Source: Clostridia bacterium (GTDB taxonomy: Bacteria; Bacillota; Clostridia; UBA1381). From it: a stretch of DNA of 56,985 bases. Position numbers and translations under genes: made by a program. The DNA is taken from NCBI GenBank assembly GCA_017621875.1, contig JAGASE010000005.1:1-56985 (forward strand), in the 5' to 3' direction. Numbering within the stretch: position 1 is the first letter of the stretch; each line of letters begins with the position of its first letter. Under the pieces are notes generated by a model. It was not told where the DNA came from. It made no database searches and was given only the letters and a program-made list of their open reading frames with translations. Below, piece by piece: positions 1 through 7,877 of the stretch.

Positions 1-351
1 ATTTCATGCTCTGAAACAAACGGGGCTGCTTTTTTGTAACTGAATCTGATTTTTTCCACTTCTCTTTTACCTCCGCGTCTTTTATGCTATCTATATTTTA
101 ATACAATTCTCCTCATAAATCAAGTTTTTTTCCATTTTTGTTTCCTTTTTGTGCATATTTGTTTTTTTATATGATTTTTTATGGGGAATACAAATAAACA
201 GGATATATATTTACCATATTTTTGATATTTCTCTTCCCCTTAACTTAACAAAATAAATCATCGAAATACAAGGCAAAAAAGGGGCACTCCGAAAGGCCTT
301 GGCATTTTTGAGAAAAGGAGGTGCAGCATGGCGTGCGAGCAATTGTTGCAC
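1..351. other. AT-rich gene-free left edge
   Basis: No convincing gene is visible in this stretch. The first 240 bases are very AT-rich with long T runs. From about 250 to 350 the composition becomes more mixed and continues into the tRNA terminator. That part could belong to a dispersed intergenic repeat, but there is no second copy in the window to prove it. Short open frames across here run into the tRNA and are not credible genes. Confidence 0.5.
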
Positions 352-381
352 AAAAATTCGGAGCAAGCTTAGCTTGCTCCG
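352..381 (-). terminator. Intrinsic terminator of tRNA-Leu
   Basis: On the minus strand a 10-bp perfect stem (359-368 with 372-381, loop TTA) begins three bases after the tRNA CCA end and is followed by AATTTTTG. This is a classic hairpin plus U-run placed directly behind the tRNA. Confidence 0.8.
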
Positions 382-384
382 ACG

Positions 385-473
385 TGGTGCCCAAGGCCGG
401 GGTCGAACCGGCACGGGAATCTCTTCCCACAGGATTTTAAGTCCTGGGCGTCTGCCAATTCCGCCACTTGGGC
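385..473 (-). tRNA. tRNA-Leu (UAA anticodon)
   Basis: The minus strand reads as an 89-nt class II tRNA. The acceptor arms are GCCCAAG and CTTGGGC, the D-arm is GGCGGAATTGGCAGACGC, and the anticodon loop is ACTTAAAAT with anticodon TAA. A long leucine-type variable arm (TGGGAAGAGATTCCCG) and a T-arm with GGTTCGACCCC follow. The 3' CCA is encoded in the DNA. Leucine identity is supported by the long variable arm and the A discriminator base. It stands alone and has its own terminator. Confidence 0.97.
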
Positions 474-574
474 ATTAATTATACAACATGAAAAATTATA
501 CTACAAAAATGTTTGTTTGTCAAGGGATTTTTTTCATTTCAGGTTTTTTATTTTTCATATGGCACAATTAGTGT

Positions 575-606
575 AAAAAGCAGACCGATTGCAAATTCGA
601 TCTGCT
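575..606 (-). terminator. Terminator behind the DUF975 gene
   Basis: Minus-strand stem AGCAGATCGA / TCGGTCTGCT with a short loop is followed by TTTTT, just after the stop codon of the DUF975-type gene. Confidence 0.7.
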
Positions 607-612
607 GAGTTT

Positions 613-1224
613 TTACATATATATTGTATTGTTTGTTTGAGGTCTGTCTTTTATTTCGTTATAGAAGTTTGCGAGTGTTGCCTGATGGTACGGGAAAACA
701 TAGATTCCTGCAATTCCGCAGGTTACAGAGCATAGCAGAAACCAGCCAACGAAGGATAATTCAAGCACAAACAGTTCCATTTTGTGTCCCTCCATAATAC
801 GCATACTTTCTTTTATTGCATCTTGCGGGGACATATAATATTCATTTTCCGCAAGAATGTACGGTGCCATCGAATACGAAAGACCCTTTATTATTCCCGG
901 AACAATTAAAAGCAGTGACCACAAGAAGGTGAATACACTTATCAGGATATTTACAATGACGGCATTTCCACATAGGCGTGAGTTTTTGAAAATATCAAAT
1001 AAATCCTTAAATTCAGGAAATATTCCCCTTGAAAGTGCAAGAAAGATTATGATAATCTGGATTTGGAACAATGAGCCTGCTACAAAGCTTAAAAGCGTGC
1101 CGACTGCGGGGATGAGTCCCAATATGGAGGAAATCACAACCACAGCTATATAAATCAGCAGAAATACACCCAACTGTCCCGATATTTGCTGCTTTGCCAA
1201 TTCCTTTAGTTTGATTCTATCCAT
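613..1224 (-). CDS. DUF975-family integral membrane protein
   Basis: This 203-aa protein has several hydrophobic segments: about residues 18-40 and 45-65, a pair at 88-112, and another at 152-180. The pattern fits the DUF975 membrane family of Firmicutes: a short amphipathic N-terminus (MDRIKLKELAKQQI), repeated IVPGI-type turns, and a conserved motif near MSPQDAIKESMRIMEGHK before the last membrane segment. The function of the family is unknown. A good ribosome binding site (AAGGAG) precedes the ATG. The gene has its own promoter (TTGACA, 17-bp spacer) and terminator, so it is probably independent of the glycan locus upstream. Confidence 0.8.
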   Translation of the reverse strand: MDRIKLKELAKQQISGQLGVFLLIYIAVVVISSILGLIPAVGTLLSFVAGSLFQIQIIIIFLALSRGIFPEFKDLFDIFKNSRLCGNAVIVNILISVFTFLWSLLLIVPGIIKGLSYSMAPYILAENEYYMSPQDAIKESMRIMEGHKMELFVLELSFVGWFLLCSVTCGIAGIYVFPYHQATLANFYNEIKDRPQTNNTIYM

Positions 1225-1254
1225 TTTTATTTCTCCTTGTTAGTTTGTATATTT

Positions 1255-1283
1255 ACACTATCATAAAACAAAAAATTTGTCAA
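1255..1283 (-). promoter_or_regulatory. Sigma-A-type promoter of the DUF975 gene
   Basis: On the minus strand a consensus -35 TTGACA (1278-1283) is followed after 17 bases by TAGTGT (1255-1260). An overlapping TATGAT at shorter spacing is an alternative -10. Confidence 0.55.
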
Positions 1284-1341
1284 TATTAATATAATGAATC
1301 TTTTGGAATTTTATATGTATTACCCTTCTGTTCATCAGTCT

Positions 1342-2937
1342 TTAAAAAACTATTTCGATCTCCTCAGGAGCCATAACCTTTGTATCAACTTTACCGTTCA
1401 CCTTTTTATGTTCAATAGTTATATTACCATACAGTGTAGGATATGTTCCCTTAACCCACTTCAAATCACCCAGATTTGGATTTATCCTGACCATTCTGCA
1501 TCCCGGCTCTAATATTTCTATTCCAAGCACTCTTTGAGATAAAAATGCAGTAGGACCGCTCGCCCAACCATGACACAGGCTATGCCTGAATTGCTTATAG
1601 CAGTACCTTCCGAAATCTCCGTGAATATCCTTCATTCCCGCAGGCGTTACCACGTCAATTCCTGCAGAATTTTTTATCCATTCAACATCAAAATCCTCCC
1701 AGAAGGTCGTTGCACCCAGCTTAATCATGCCGCCCCAATATTCCCGGATTATGTCCAAAGCATCGTTAAAATCACCCAGCCGTGCCTTTGCAAGAAGAAC
1801 ATAGTACCCCAAAAAGCAAGACATATCTTTTGCTGAATTTCCCTCAAGCATTTCCCTTGCATCGTCAGAAGGTCTACCTGATAGCAGCGTAAGTGCAGCA
1901 ATCCGTTTATTTAGTCTCTCTTCCACCTTCATTGCCCTCAGTCCTTGTGCATAAGCTTCGGCTTTTTGAGCATATGCCTCCTCACCAAGAATGTCAAACA
2001 ATCTCGCCGCACAGTCAAGTCCCATGCAGAAAACTGCCTTTACTCCCTCTATTTCACATGATGTTTCCTTGCTGCTCCAGTCTACAAACCTTTCTGAAGC
2101 CCTGCCGTCAAATCCGTCATCAATCCACTTTATTGCATGTTCTGTCAGCTTTTTTAAATACGCCTTCTGCTCATACAGGTATTCAATATTACCCCAATGC
2201 ATGTACCAGTCATGGTGAATAATTACCCACCACATGCTATATGTAGCAATGCCATTCATCCATTTTTCGGATGGAGTTTCATTCTTAATAAAATCAAGAC
2301 TTTGGGGTACGCTTTCATCATTCCCGAAAACTGCATTGATTGTAGCCACTTCAGAATGCATATCTCCAATCCAAACAAGCCTGTCCCGCTTTACTCCGTC
2401 CCAGACAAACTCATGCATATTAAGATGCACAGTATACGCTCCCGTTTTCCATATTTCGTTTATCAGCTCATCATTACATTCAAAAGAACCCTTGTATTCA
2501 AGCTCTTTTATATCAGTCTCTGCCTTTAGCGACTTTACAAAAATATCTGAATCCACAGCCTCAAGCTTAACAAATCGGAATCCGGTGTTTCCGTATCTGA
2601 AGGTTGACATACTGCTCACTTCCACTATTGTATCACGCACCGAATGATTGTTTGTAGCATTTTTATACCCTAAAGTGCTTAACGACTCCATTACGCTTTC
2701 GCCAAATACAATACGGCATTTACCGCAGTCAGGAAAATTAGATGTCTTCTGAACAGCTGCAATTATTCCGCCGCATAATTCCTTGCCGAAATCAACCAAG
2801 ACAAATCCGCCTTTTTTGATTACCGTACAATCGTCCGACGTAAAATTTGTCTGCAACGGCTTTTCTTCCAAAAGTCTTTCAACACTCTCCGTATTTTCAG
2901 CCAATACAATACGGCATGGCATGATGTATTTTTCCAT
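1342..2937 (-). CDS. GH78-like alpha-L-rhamnosidase, cytoplasmic
   Basis: This protein of about 531 aa fits an inverting alpha-L-rhamnosidase of family GH78, which releases L-rhamnose from oligosaccharides. It has an N-terminal beta-rich domain (about 1-150), an alpha/alpha-barrel (about 160-440) and a C-terminal beta domain ending in the usual LGDLKWVKGTYPT-type region. The catalytic signature appears as WDGVKRDRLVWIGD, matching the family's D..(acidic)R..W.GD block. A GATTFWEDFD segment matches the region of the general base Glu. No signal peptide is present, so it should act in the cytoplasm on imported sugars. The ATG at 2937 is preferred because AAAGG lies 9 bases upstream; an in-frame TTG at 2946 is too close to it. 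It follows the GH2-like gene by 34 bases. The precise sugar is inferred. Confidence 0.75.
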   Translation of the reverse strand: MEKYIMPCRIVLAENTESVERLLEEKPLQTNFTSDDCTVIKKGGFVLVDFGKELCGGIIAAVQKTSNFPDCGKCRIVFGESVMESLSTLGYKNATNNHSVRDTIVEVSSMSTFRYGNTGFRFVKLEAVDSDIFVKSLKAETDIKELEYKGSFECNDELINEIWKTGAYTVHLNMHEFVWDGVKRDRLVWIGDMHSEVATINAVFGNDESVPQSLDFIKNETPSEKWMNGIATYSMWWVIIHHDWYMHWGNIEYLYEQKAYLKKLTEHAIKWIDDGFDGRASERFVDWSSKETSCEIEGVKAVFCMGLDCAARLFDILGEEAYAQKAEAYAQGLRAMKVEERLNKRIAALTLLSGRPSDDAREMLEGNSAKDMSCFLGYYVLLAKARLGDFNDALDIIREYWGGMIKLGATTFWEDFDVEWIKNSAGIDVVTPAGMKDIHGDFGRYCYKQFRHSLCHGWASGPTAFLSQRVLGIEILEPGCRMVRINPNLGDLKWVKGTYPTLYGNITIEHKKVNGKVDTKVMAPEEIEIVF

Positions 2938-2971
2938 CTCGATCAACCTTTCTTCATCTTAATAGTATCAA

Positions 2972-4684
2972 TTAGTCTTCAATTTTTGCTTTTCTGCTAT
3001 TGATTTTTTTAATAATCTCAGGATTGAATTTTGCTTTTCTTGAATATGTGTAAAGTCCGTTTACCTCCTGCTCAATATCATAAAGCTGAGTGTAACAGAA
3101 ACCAAAGATTTTATAATTATCAAGAAGTGCATTTGTAAGTCCTTCATACCGCTTTATAAATTCTTCTTTTGTCTTAGGTGCATTACCGTACCCCCAGCCG
3201 TTTACGCCGTTATCCTCTACCCACCTGATACCGCCGTATTCGCTGGCAAACAGTGCCTCACCGCCATAATGCTGTTTACCACGCCACCTGTCCTCTCTTT
3301 CGGTCTGGTCTACAACAACTCCTTCGGTCATTATCCTGTCAAAACGCTCCTTGAAATTATCAACATCCTGCTCATAATCATGAAAATCATAAATATCGGT
3401 TATTACATGGAAATTTCCGCTCGTATCTATGCACGGACGTGTTGTATCGAGCAGCTTTGTTGTTTTATATGTAAGCTCTATTATCTCGTCACGCTGCTTT
3501 CTTCCGTCCACGTCCCAGGTTTCATTAAACGGACACCAACCGATAATTGCAGGATGATTAAAATCGCGTTCTATCGCTTCCTCCCATTCCCTTAAGAATA
3601 TTGCCAATGCCGCATGGTCAGAGTGGTCGAGTCCCCAGTTTGCATATTCGCCCCACACCATGTATCCCATCTTGTCACAATGATATAGAAATCTTGGTTC
3701 AAAAACCTTCTGATGAAGTCTTGCACCGTTAAATCCCATATCAAGAGAAATCTGAATGTCGTTTATCATTGCAGCCTCACTCGGAGCTGTATAAAGTCCG
3801 TCGGGATAATATCCCTGATCAAGAACTGTACGCTGAAAAACGCTTTTACCGTTTAACATAAACTTCATACCGTCAAGCTGCACACTGCGTAAGCCAAAAT
3901 AGCTCGTTACTTCATCCTCGCCATAAATAAGCTTCAGGTCATACAGTCTTCCTTCACCCGGCTCCCAAAGATGAGTTTCCTCCAGATACAGCGTAGCATC
4001 TGCGTTTTCACCGCAGTTTTTACAAGCTGCACGTCCCACCTCGCGACCTTCATAATACGCGACTACCGTAAGTTCTGCCGAGCCGCTTACTAAAGCTTTT
4101 ATATTTACTTTACTGTTCACGGCATCAGGATAGTACTTCACCTTCTTTATATGTACTTCAGGTACATACTCTATCCATACCGTCTGCCATATTCCTGTAA
4201 TCCTTGTGTAATCGCAATGATGCGAATAGTAAAGCGAGGACTGCTTTCCACGGGGCTGACGACCCGTTCGGGTATCATCCTCAGCATTGATAATCACTGT
4301 ATTTTCTCCTATATTTACAAGGTCTGTGATATCAAACGAGAATGAAGTGTAGCCTCCCAAATGCTCTCCCGCTTTATGCCCGTTAATATATACTGTTGCA
4401 AAATAGTCACAGGCACCTATATGCAGAATAATACGCTTTTCCTTGTCCTTAATGTTTACAGTTCTTTTATACCATACCGAGTTAAGAAAATCAGTGTCAC
4501 CAATGCCGGAAAGTACACTTTCCGGGCAAAATGGCACCGTAATTTTGCCGCTAAGACTTTCTGCCTCATAAAGCTTTCGGTCCTTTCCGCTTACACTTTT
4601 ATCTATCTCAAATTCCCATACTCCGTTTAAATTCTCCCAGTTTTTTCTTTCAAACTGAGGATTTGGATGCTCTGCTCTTAACAT
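2972..4684 (-). CDS. GH2-family glycoside hydrolase, cytoplasmic
   Basis: This protein of about 570 aa has GH2 layout: a jelly-roll sugar-binding domain opening with PNPQFERKNWENLNGVWEF, an immunoglobulin-like domain, then a TIM barrel. The acid/base Glu is in WCPFNETW (about residue 388) and the nucleophile Glu is in ASEYGG (about residue 482). Family members act as beta-galactosidases, beta-glucuronidases, beta-mannosidases or alpha-L-arabinopyranosidases, and the sequence alone does not settle which. No signal peptide is visible. An upstream ATG at 4702 overlaps the stop of the preceding gene as ATGA but has no ribosome binding site. AAAGGGAG sits correctly before the ATG at 4684, which is therefore preferred. 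It lies between the GH106-like and GH78-like genes, suggesting stepwise dismantling of one oligosaccharide. Confidence 0.8.
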   Translation of the reverse strand: MLRAEHPNPQFERKNWENLNGVWEFEIDKSVSGKDRKLYEAESLSGKITVPFCPESVLSGIGDTDFLNSVWYKRTVNIKDKEKRIILHIGACDYFATVYINGHKAGEHLGGYTSFSFDITDLVNIGENTVIINAEDDTRTGRQPRGKQSSLYYSHHCDYTRITGIWQTVWIEYVPEVHIKKVKYYPDAVNSKVNIKALVSGSAELTVVAYYEGREVGRAACKNCGENADATLYLEETHLWEPGEGRLYDLKLIYGEDEVTSYFGLRSVQLDGMKFMLNGKSVFQRTVLDQGYYPDGLYTAPSEAAMINDIQISLDMGFNGARLHQKVFEPRFLYHCDKMGYMVWGEYANWGLDHSDHAALAIFLREWEEAIERDFNHPAIIGWCPFNETWDVDGRKQRDEIIELTYKTTKLLDTTRPCIDTSGNFHVITDIYDFHDYEQDVDNFKERFDRIMTEGVVVDQTEREDRWRGKQHYGGEALFASEYGGIRWVEDNGVNGWGYGNAPKTKEEFIKRYEGLTNALLDNYKIFGFCYTQLYDIEQEVNGLYTYSRKAKFNPEIIKKINSRKAKIED

Positions 4685-4698
4685 AACCAATCTCCCTT

Positions 4699-7600
4699 TC
4701 ATTTATTATACACAATAATCTGCGGTGATACAAGTATCCCGGTTTCTTTTAACAAGTATTCATAGCACCAACCCTTGCCGTCCTCTGCGTACCAGTGACC
4801 CGGTCCAAACCACCTGCTGCCGCTGTAATTATGCAGTGACGCAAAGGTATTCGCCCTGTTTCCGTACAATATAAGCTCTATTTCATGCTTTCCCTTTTCA
4901 ATATCAGTAACCTTCAGATTATACGGCGGATAAACAATATTTCCTTTTTCCTGCCCGTCAATCAGTACCTTTATCATTGCACCTCTGTACTTACCGGTAA
5001 AAACCGAGATATCGCCTTTTTTATCCATTTCAAAGGCTGTGCGGTATCTTATATTTCCGCCAAAAAACGGAAATCCTTGGCGTGTTATATCGCCAAAGAA
5101 CAGCTTATCAGGTTTCTTTATTATCCTCTTATCCGTACCGCAAACGCTTACGCCAAACTCCCCGAGCAGATAGCAGCTTTCCACGCTTATCCTCTTGCTT
5201 ATCGGCATTTTTACTGTGAGCGTATTTGTCCCCTTTTCAATATTCGGCAAGAGGTACTTTTTTATTGACTTATCGACATAATATCCCGAAATGGTCGGAA
5301 TAACATTTTTTCCGTTAAGCACAAGCTCCTCCGCAGCCTCTGCAGCAAGCATTATATTTCCCACCTCAACATCACTTTCAAAGGTAAATTTCAAGGTTAC
5401 AAAATGGCTTGCATCTTCCTTCTCCCGAACCGCCCACGGCTGAACATCACAGCCGTCTGCCATCGGGAATCCCAAACGAAGCCGACACTTTTTATCTATC
5501 CGCAAAATCTCCTCCGTTGGCTCAAATTCTCCCTCGTCAAGCTTAAATTCCGCCATATCAAGCAGCAGTACATTCGGCTCGTCAACAGAATAATCCGCAG
5601 CTGCAAAAAGCGGTATCCTTTCTGATATTTCAGTCTCCTCCGTCTTCTTTTTGGCTTCCATCTTGCCTTTTTCAAGCTGCATCAGAAGACTGTCAAAGCA
5701 ATATATGCTCCTTTCTATAACGGTATATCCGTTTTCATAGCTGCGGCACATTTCCGCTTTCTCTCCGGAAATAGTATCATAAAGTACAGGAATATACTCT
5801 CCCGATATTTTAATCCGCAAATCCTCCTTCTCCGTAACATCAATATTCTGCGGACGCTTTGCATGTGCAACGAACAGCCACAATACACCGTTATCCTCTC
5901 TTAAGGTATGTATCAGATTATCTGTCTGTGCACCGCGTATATTTCTTATCTCCACAAAACGCTCATCTGCAAGTGCATCAAGCAATGATTTTCTGCTAAG
6001 CTCTGCCTTTTTTGAGCTGTTATAAAGCTCCCTTACATCATCACATTTCACCGCATCAACATACTGCGGACACGCTCCGCAGAATATAAGCTTTCCGCCG
6101 CTTGCGTGAAATCGTTTCAGCTTTTCAAGCGTACTTCTTCGCAGCGTTTCACAGTTTGGTACAACCACTGAAGAATAGTCCATTTCACCCATACTCAAAA
6201 CACCGTTTTTATATATATTCTCCTCCGCCAAAAGTGCTTCACTGATATAATCAAAATCAATCATACCGAACGCCAGCCAATCGGTTATATTTTTAAAGCT
6301 TTCCTCTAAATTCCTCACAGCATCCGATGTAACATCGGACGGTCCGAAATGAAGCCAACAGCTTTCAACAGGATGAATAACACCCACCTTCACAAGCGGC
6401 TTTCCTCTTGTAAGTGCAGTATTAAGACGTGCAAAATGATTTTCCACATACGGATATTCGGTAAACCACGGCGACTGATAGTTGATAGACGCAGGATAAT
6501 CACGCTTTGCCGAGCCTTTCATAGACACCCACGAAAGATGCGGCACACGCACCGTCACTCCCATTGCAGCCTGCCAGTCACCCTGAAATTTATGTCCCCG
6601 AAAATCAAAATCCCAGTTTGTAACCCCATACAGCTCCGAGGTCATCGCCTCTCTGCCGTACTGGTGTACCACCGACTGAACCTGCTTTGCAGTTCTCAGC
6701 TCAACTGCATCACACAGCATATCCATTCCCGGAATACCCATACTGCGGTAGGTACGCATTGCTTCTCCTACACCCTTTGTCTGCGACACAAGAGTTTCTT
6801 CAAGCATAACATGACCTGTAAGAGCTATTCCGTTATTTTCGCACCATTTTGAGCATTTATCCATAAATGACCTTGTAAATCTTTCGCAAACATGGTCATG
6901 AAAAAAATATCTCGCCTGAGAGGGCTTCCCGTTCGGAAGCTCCCAGAAGATTTCCGGCAGCAGCAAGGTCAAATCTAAGCCATATTTTTCTGCATAAGTC
7001 GTGTCAATATGTGTTGTCCATGGCATTGTAGGCTCGCCTATGTCCGTTGCATACGGAAGAACATTTTTAAAATAAAATTCCGGCTCATCGGTAAAAATTG
7101 CAGGCACAACTTTACCAAATTCCTCGCCCACAGCCTCCTTATATCGCTCATGTGTTATTTCAAGAAATTTATCAATCGCTTCATCACAAAGTACATCAAC
7201 ATAGCTTTGATTGTTATACCAACCGCGTTCCTTTGCGGTGGTAACATAAGCATACCATTTTCGTCCCTTTGCCGTCTGATTTCGGTCTATCCTCTCATAA
7301 GATACCAGCTCGCCTTTTTCATTCAAGCATATATCGTAGCAGGCAAAAAGATACGGCTTTCCTGTTTCAATGCCCTCATTTTTACTCACTTCCTCCGCTG
7401 CACATTCTGTTGACATATAAATGTATTTCTGCCTTAACCGTCTGTCCTTTGTCACCATTCCTCCTGCAGAGCCGGACGGCCACCTGTCCTCATCATAAAG
7501 CCAGGCAAGCATATCCTTGTCCTTTGCTTTTTGAGTGCAGAATTTTATAAGTTCCATAAAGTCATCACTCAAATATTTCGTTGCCATACCCGAGCGTGTA

Positions 7601-7773
7601 TGCATATGAAATCCGCCAAAGCCCATAGCTTTAAGGTAATCTATCTGTTCTGCGAGCGTATCCTTATCAAGCTCACAGTTCCATGCCCAAAAGGGCGTGC
7701 CGCGGTATTCAGCAGTAGGATTTTTAAATAGCTCATCATTTAATTTTTCCGATTTGTTTTTCTTATAAAGCAT
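4699..7773 (-). CDS. GH106-like alpha-L-rhamnosidase
   Basis: This 1024-aa protein begins without a signal peptide. Its opening (PTAEYRGTPFWAWNCELDKDTLAEQ, then GFGGFHMHTRSG and LAWLYDEDRWPSG) is typical of the large GH106 and GH106-related rhamnosidase group. A TDEPEF motif near residue 230 is a likely active-site loop. The C-terminal 300 residues are beta-rich, with a galactose-binding-like fold typical of the family. GH106 enzymes remove L-rhamnose from rhamnogalacturonans and related glycans, so pairing with GH78-like and GH2-like enzymes suggests rhamnose-rich oligosaccharides. The ATG at 7773 is the only in-frame start after an upstream TAA, yet the ribosome binding site lies 28 bases away with a hairpin in between. 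The gene follows the terminator hairpin of the secreted-enzyme operon. Confidence 0.7.
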   Translation of the reverse strand: MLYKKNKSEKLNDELFKNPTAEYRGTPFWAWNCELDKDTLAEQIDYLKAMGFGGFHMHTRSGMATKYLSDDFMELIKFCTQKAKDKDMLAWLYDEDRWPSGSAGGMVTKDRRLRQKYIYMSTECAAEEVSKNEGIETGKPYLFACYDICLNEKGELVSYERIDRNQTAKGRKWYAYVTTAKERGWYNNQSYVDVLCDEAIDKFLEITHERYKEAVGEEFGKVVPAIFTDEPEFYFKNVLPYATDIGEPTMPWTTHIDTTYAEKYGLDLTLLLPEIFWELPNGKPSQARYFFHDHVCERFTRSFMDKCSKWCENNGIALTGHVMLEETLVSQTKGVGEAMRTYRSMGIPGMDMLCDAVELRTAKQVQSVVHQYGREAMTSELYGVTNWDFDFRGHKFQGDWQAAMGVTVRVPHLSWVSMKGSAKRDYPASINYQSPWFTEYPYVENHFARLNTALTRGKPLVKVGVIHPVESCWLHFGPSDVTSDAVRNLEESFKNITDWLAFGMIDFDYISEALLAEENIYKNGVLSMGEMDYSSVVVPNCETLRRSTLEKLKRFHASGGKLIFCGACPQYVDAVKCDDVRELYNSSKKAELSRKSLLDALADERFVEIRNIRGAQTDNLIHTLREDNGVLWLFVAHAKRPQNIDVTEKEDLRIKISGEYIPVLYDTISGEKAEMCRSYENGYTVIERSIYCFDSLLMQLEKGKMEAKKKTEETEISERIPLFAAADYSVDEPNVLLLDMAEFKLDEGEFEPTEEILRIDKKCRLRLGFPMADGCDVQPWAVREKEDASHFVTLKFTFESDVEVGNIMLAAEAAEELVLNGKNVIPTISGYYVDKSIKKYLLPNIEKGTNTLTVKMPISKRISVESCYLLGEFGVSVCGTDKRIIKKPDKLFFGDITRQGFPFFGGNIRYRTAFEMDKKGDISVFTGKYRGAMIKVLIDGQEKGNIVYPPYNLKVTDIEKGKHEIELILYGNRANTFASLHNYSGSRWFGPGHWYAEDGKGWCYEYLLKETGILVSPQIIVYNK

Positions 7774-7782
7774 ATCATTTTC

Positions 7783-7807
7783 GGTGATAAAGCTATCACC
7801 GCCTCCC
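7783..7807 (-). promoter_or_regulatory. Shine-Dalgarno plus intervening hairpin before the GH106-like gene
   Basis: On the minus strand GGGAGG (7802-7807) is followed by a perfect 7-bp hairpin, GGTGATA / TATCACC with loop GCTT (7783-7800). The start codon (7771-7773) comes 9 bases later. Folding the hairpin out leaves 10 bases between the ribosome binding site and ATG, so the structure may bring the two into register or control initiation. Confidence 0.5.
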
Positions 7808-7824
7808 TTTTAATTGCGTATAGC

Positions 7825-7862
7825 AAAAGTACCGCCAAGACATAGTCTGTAACGGTACTTTT
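7825..7862 (-). terminator. Hairpin terminator after the secreted-enzyme operon
   Basis: A 10-bp stem AAAAGTACCG (7825-7834) / CGGTACTTTT (7853-7862) encloses a smaller AGAC/GTCT helix. It lies 15 bases after the stop codon of the first GH42-like gene. The T-run is short (TTTT), so some read-through into the GH106-like gene is possible. No clear promoter is seen in the remaining 50 bases. Confidence 0.6.
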
Positions 7863-7877
7863 AATTTTACGGCAGAA

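Noticed and set aside
328-372. A 14-codon plus-strand frame (MACEQLLHKNSEQA) with a good AAGGAGG site
   Set aside because: It lies opposite the tRNA terminator and ends inside the hairpin. The purine-rich match may be chance; no other support.
211-430. Two short minus-strand open frames near the left edge
   Set aside because: They run through the tRNA-Leu gene and its terminator, lack ribosome binding sites and resemble no family.
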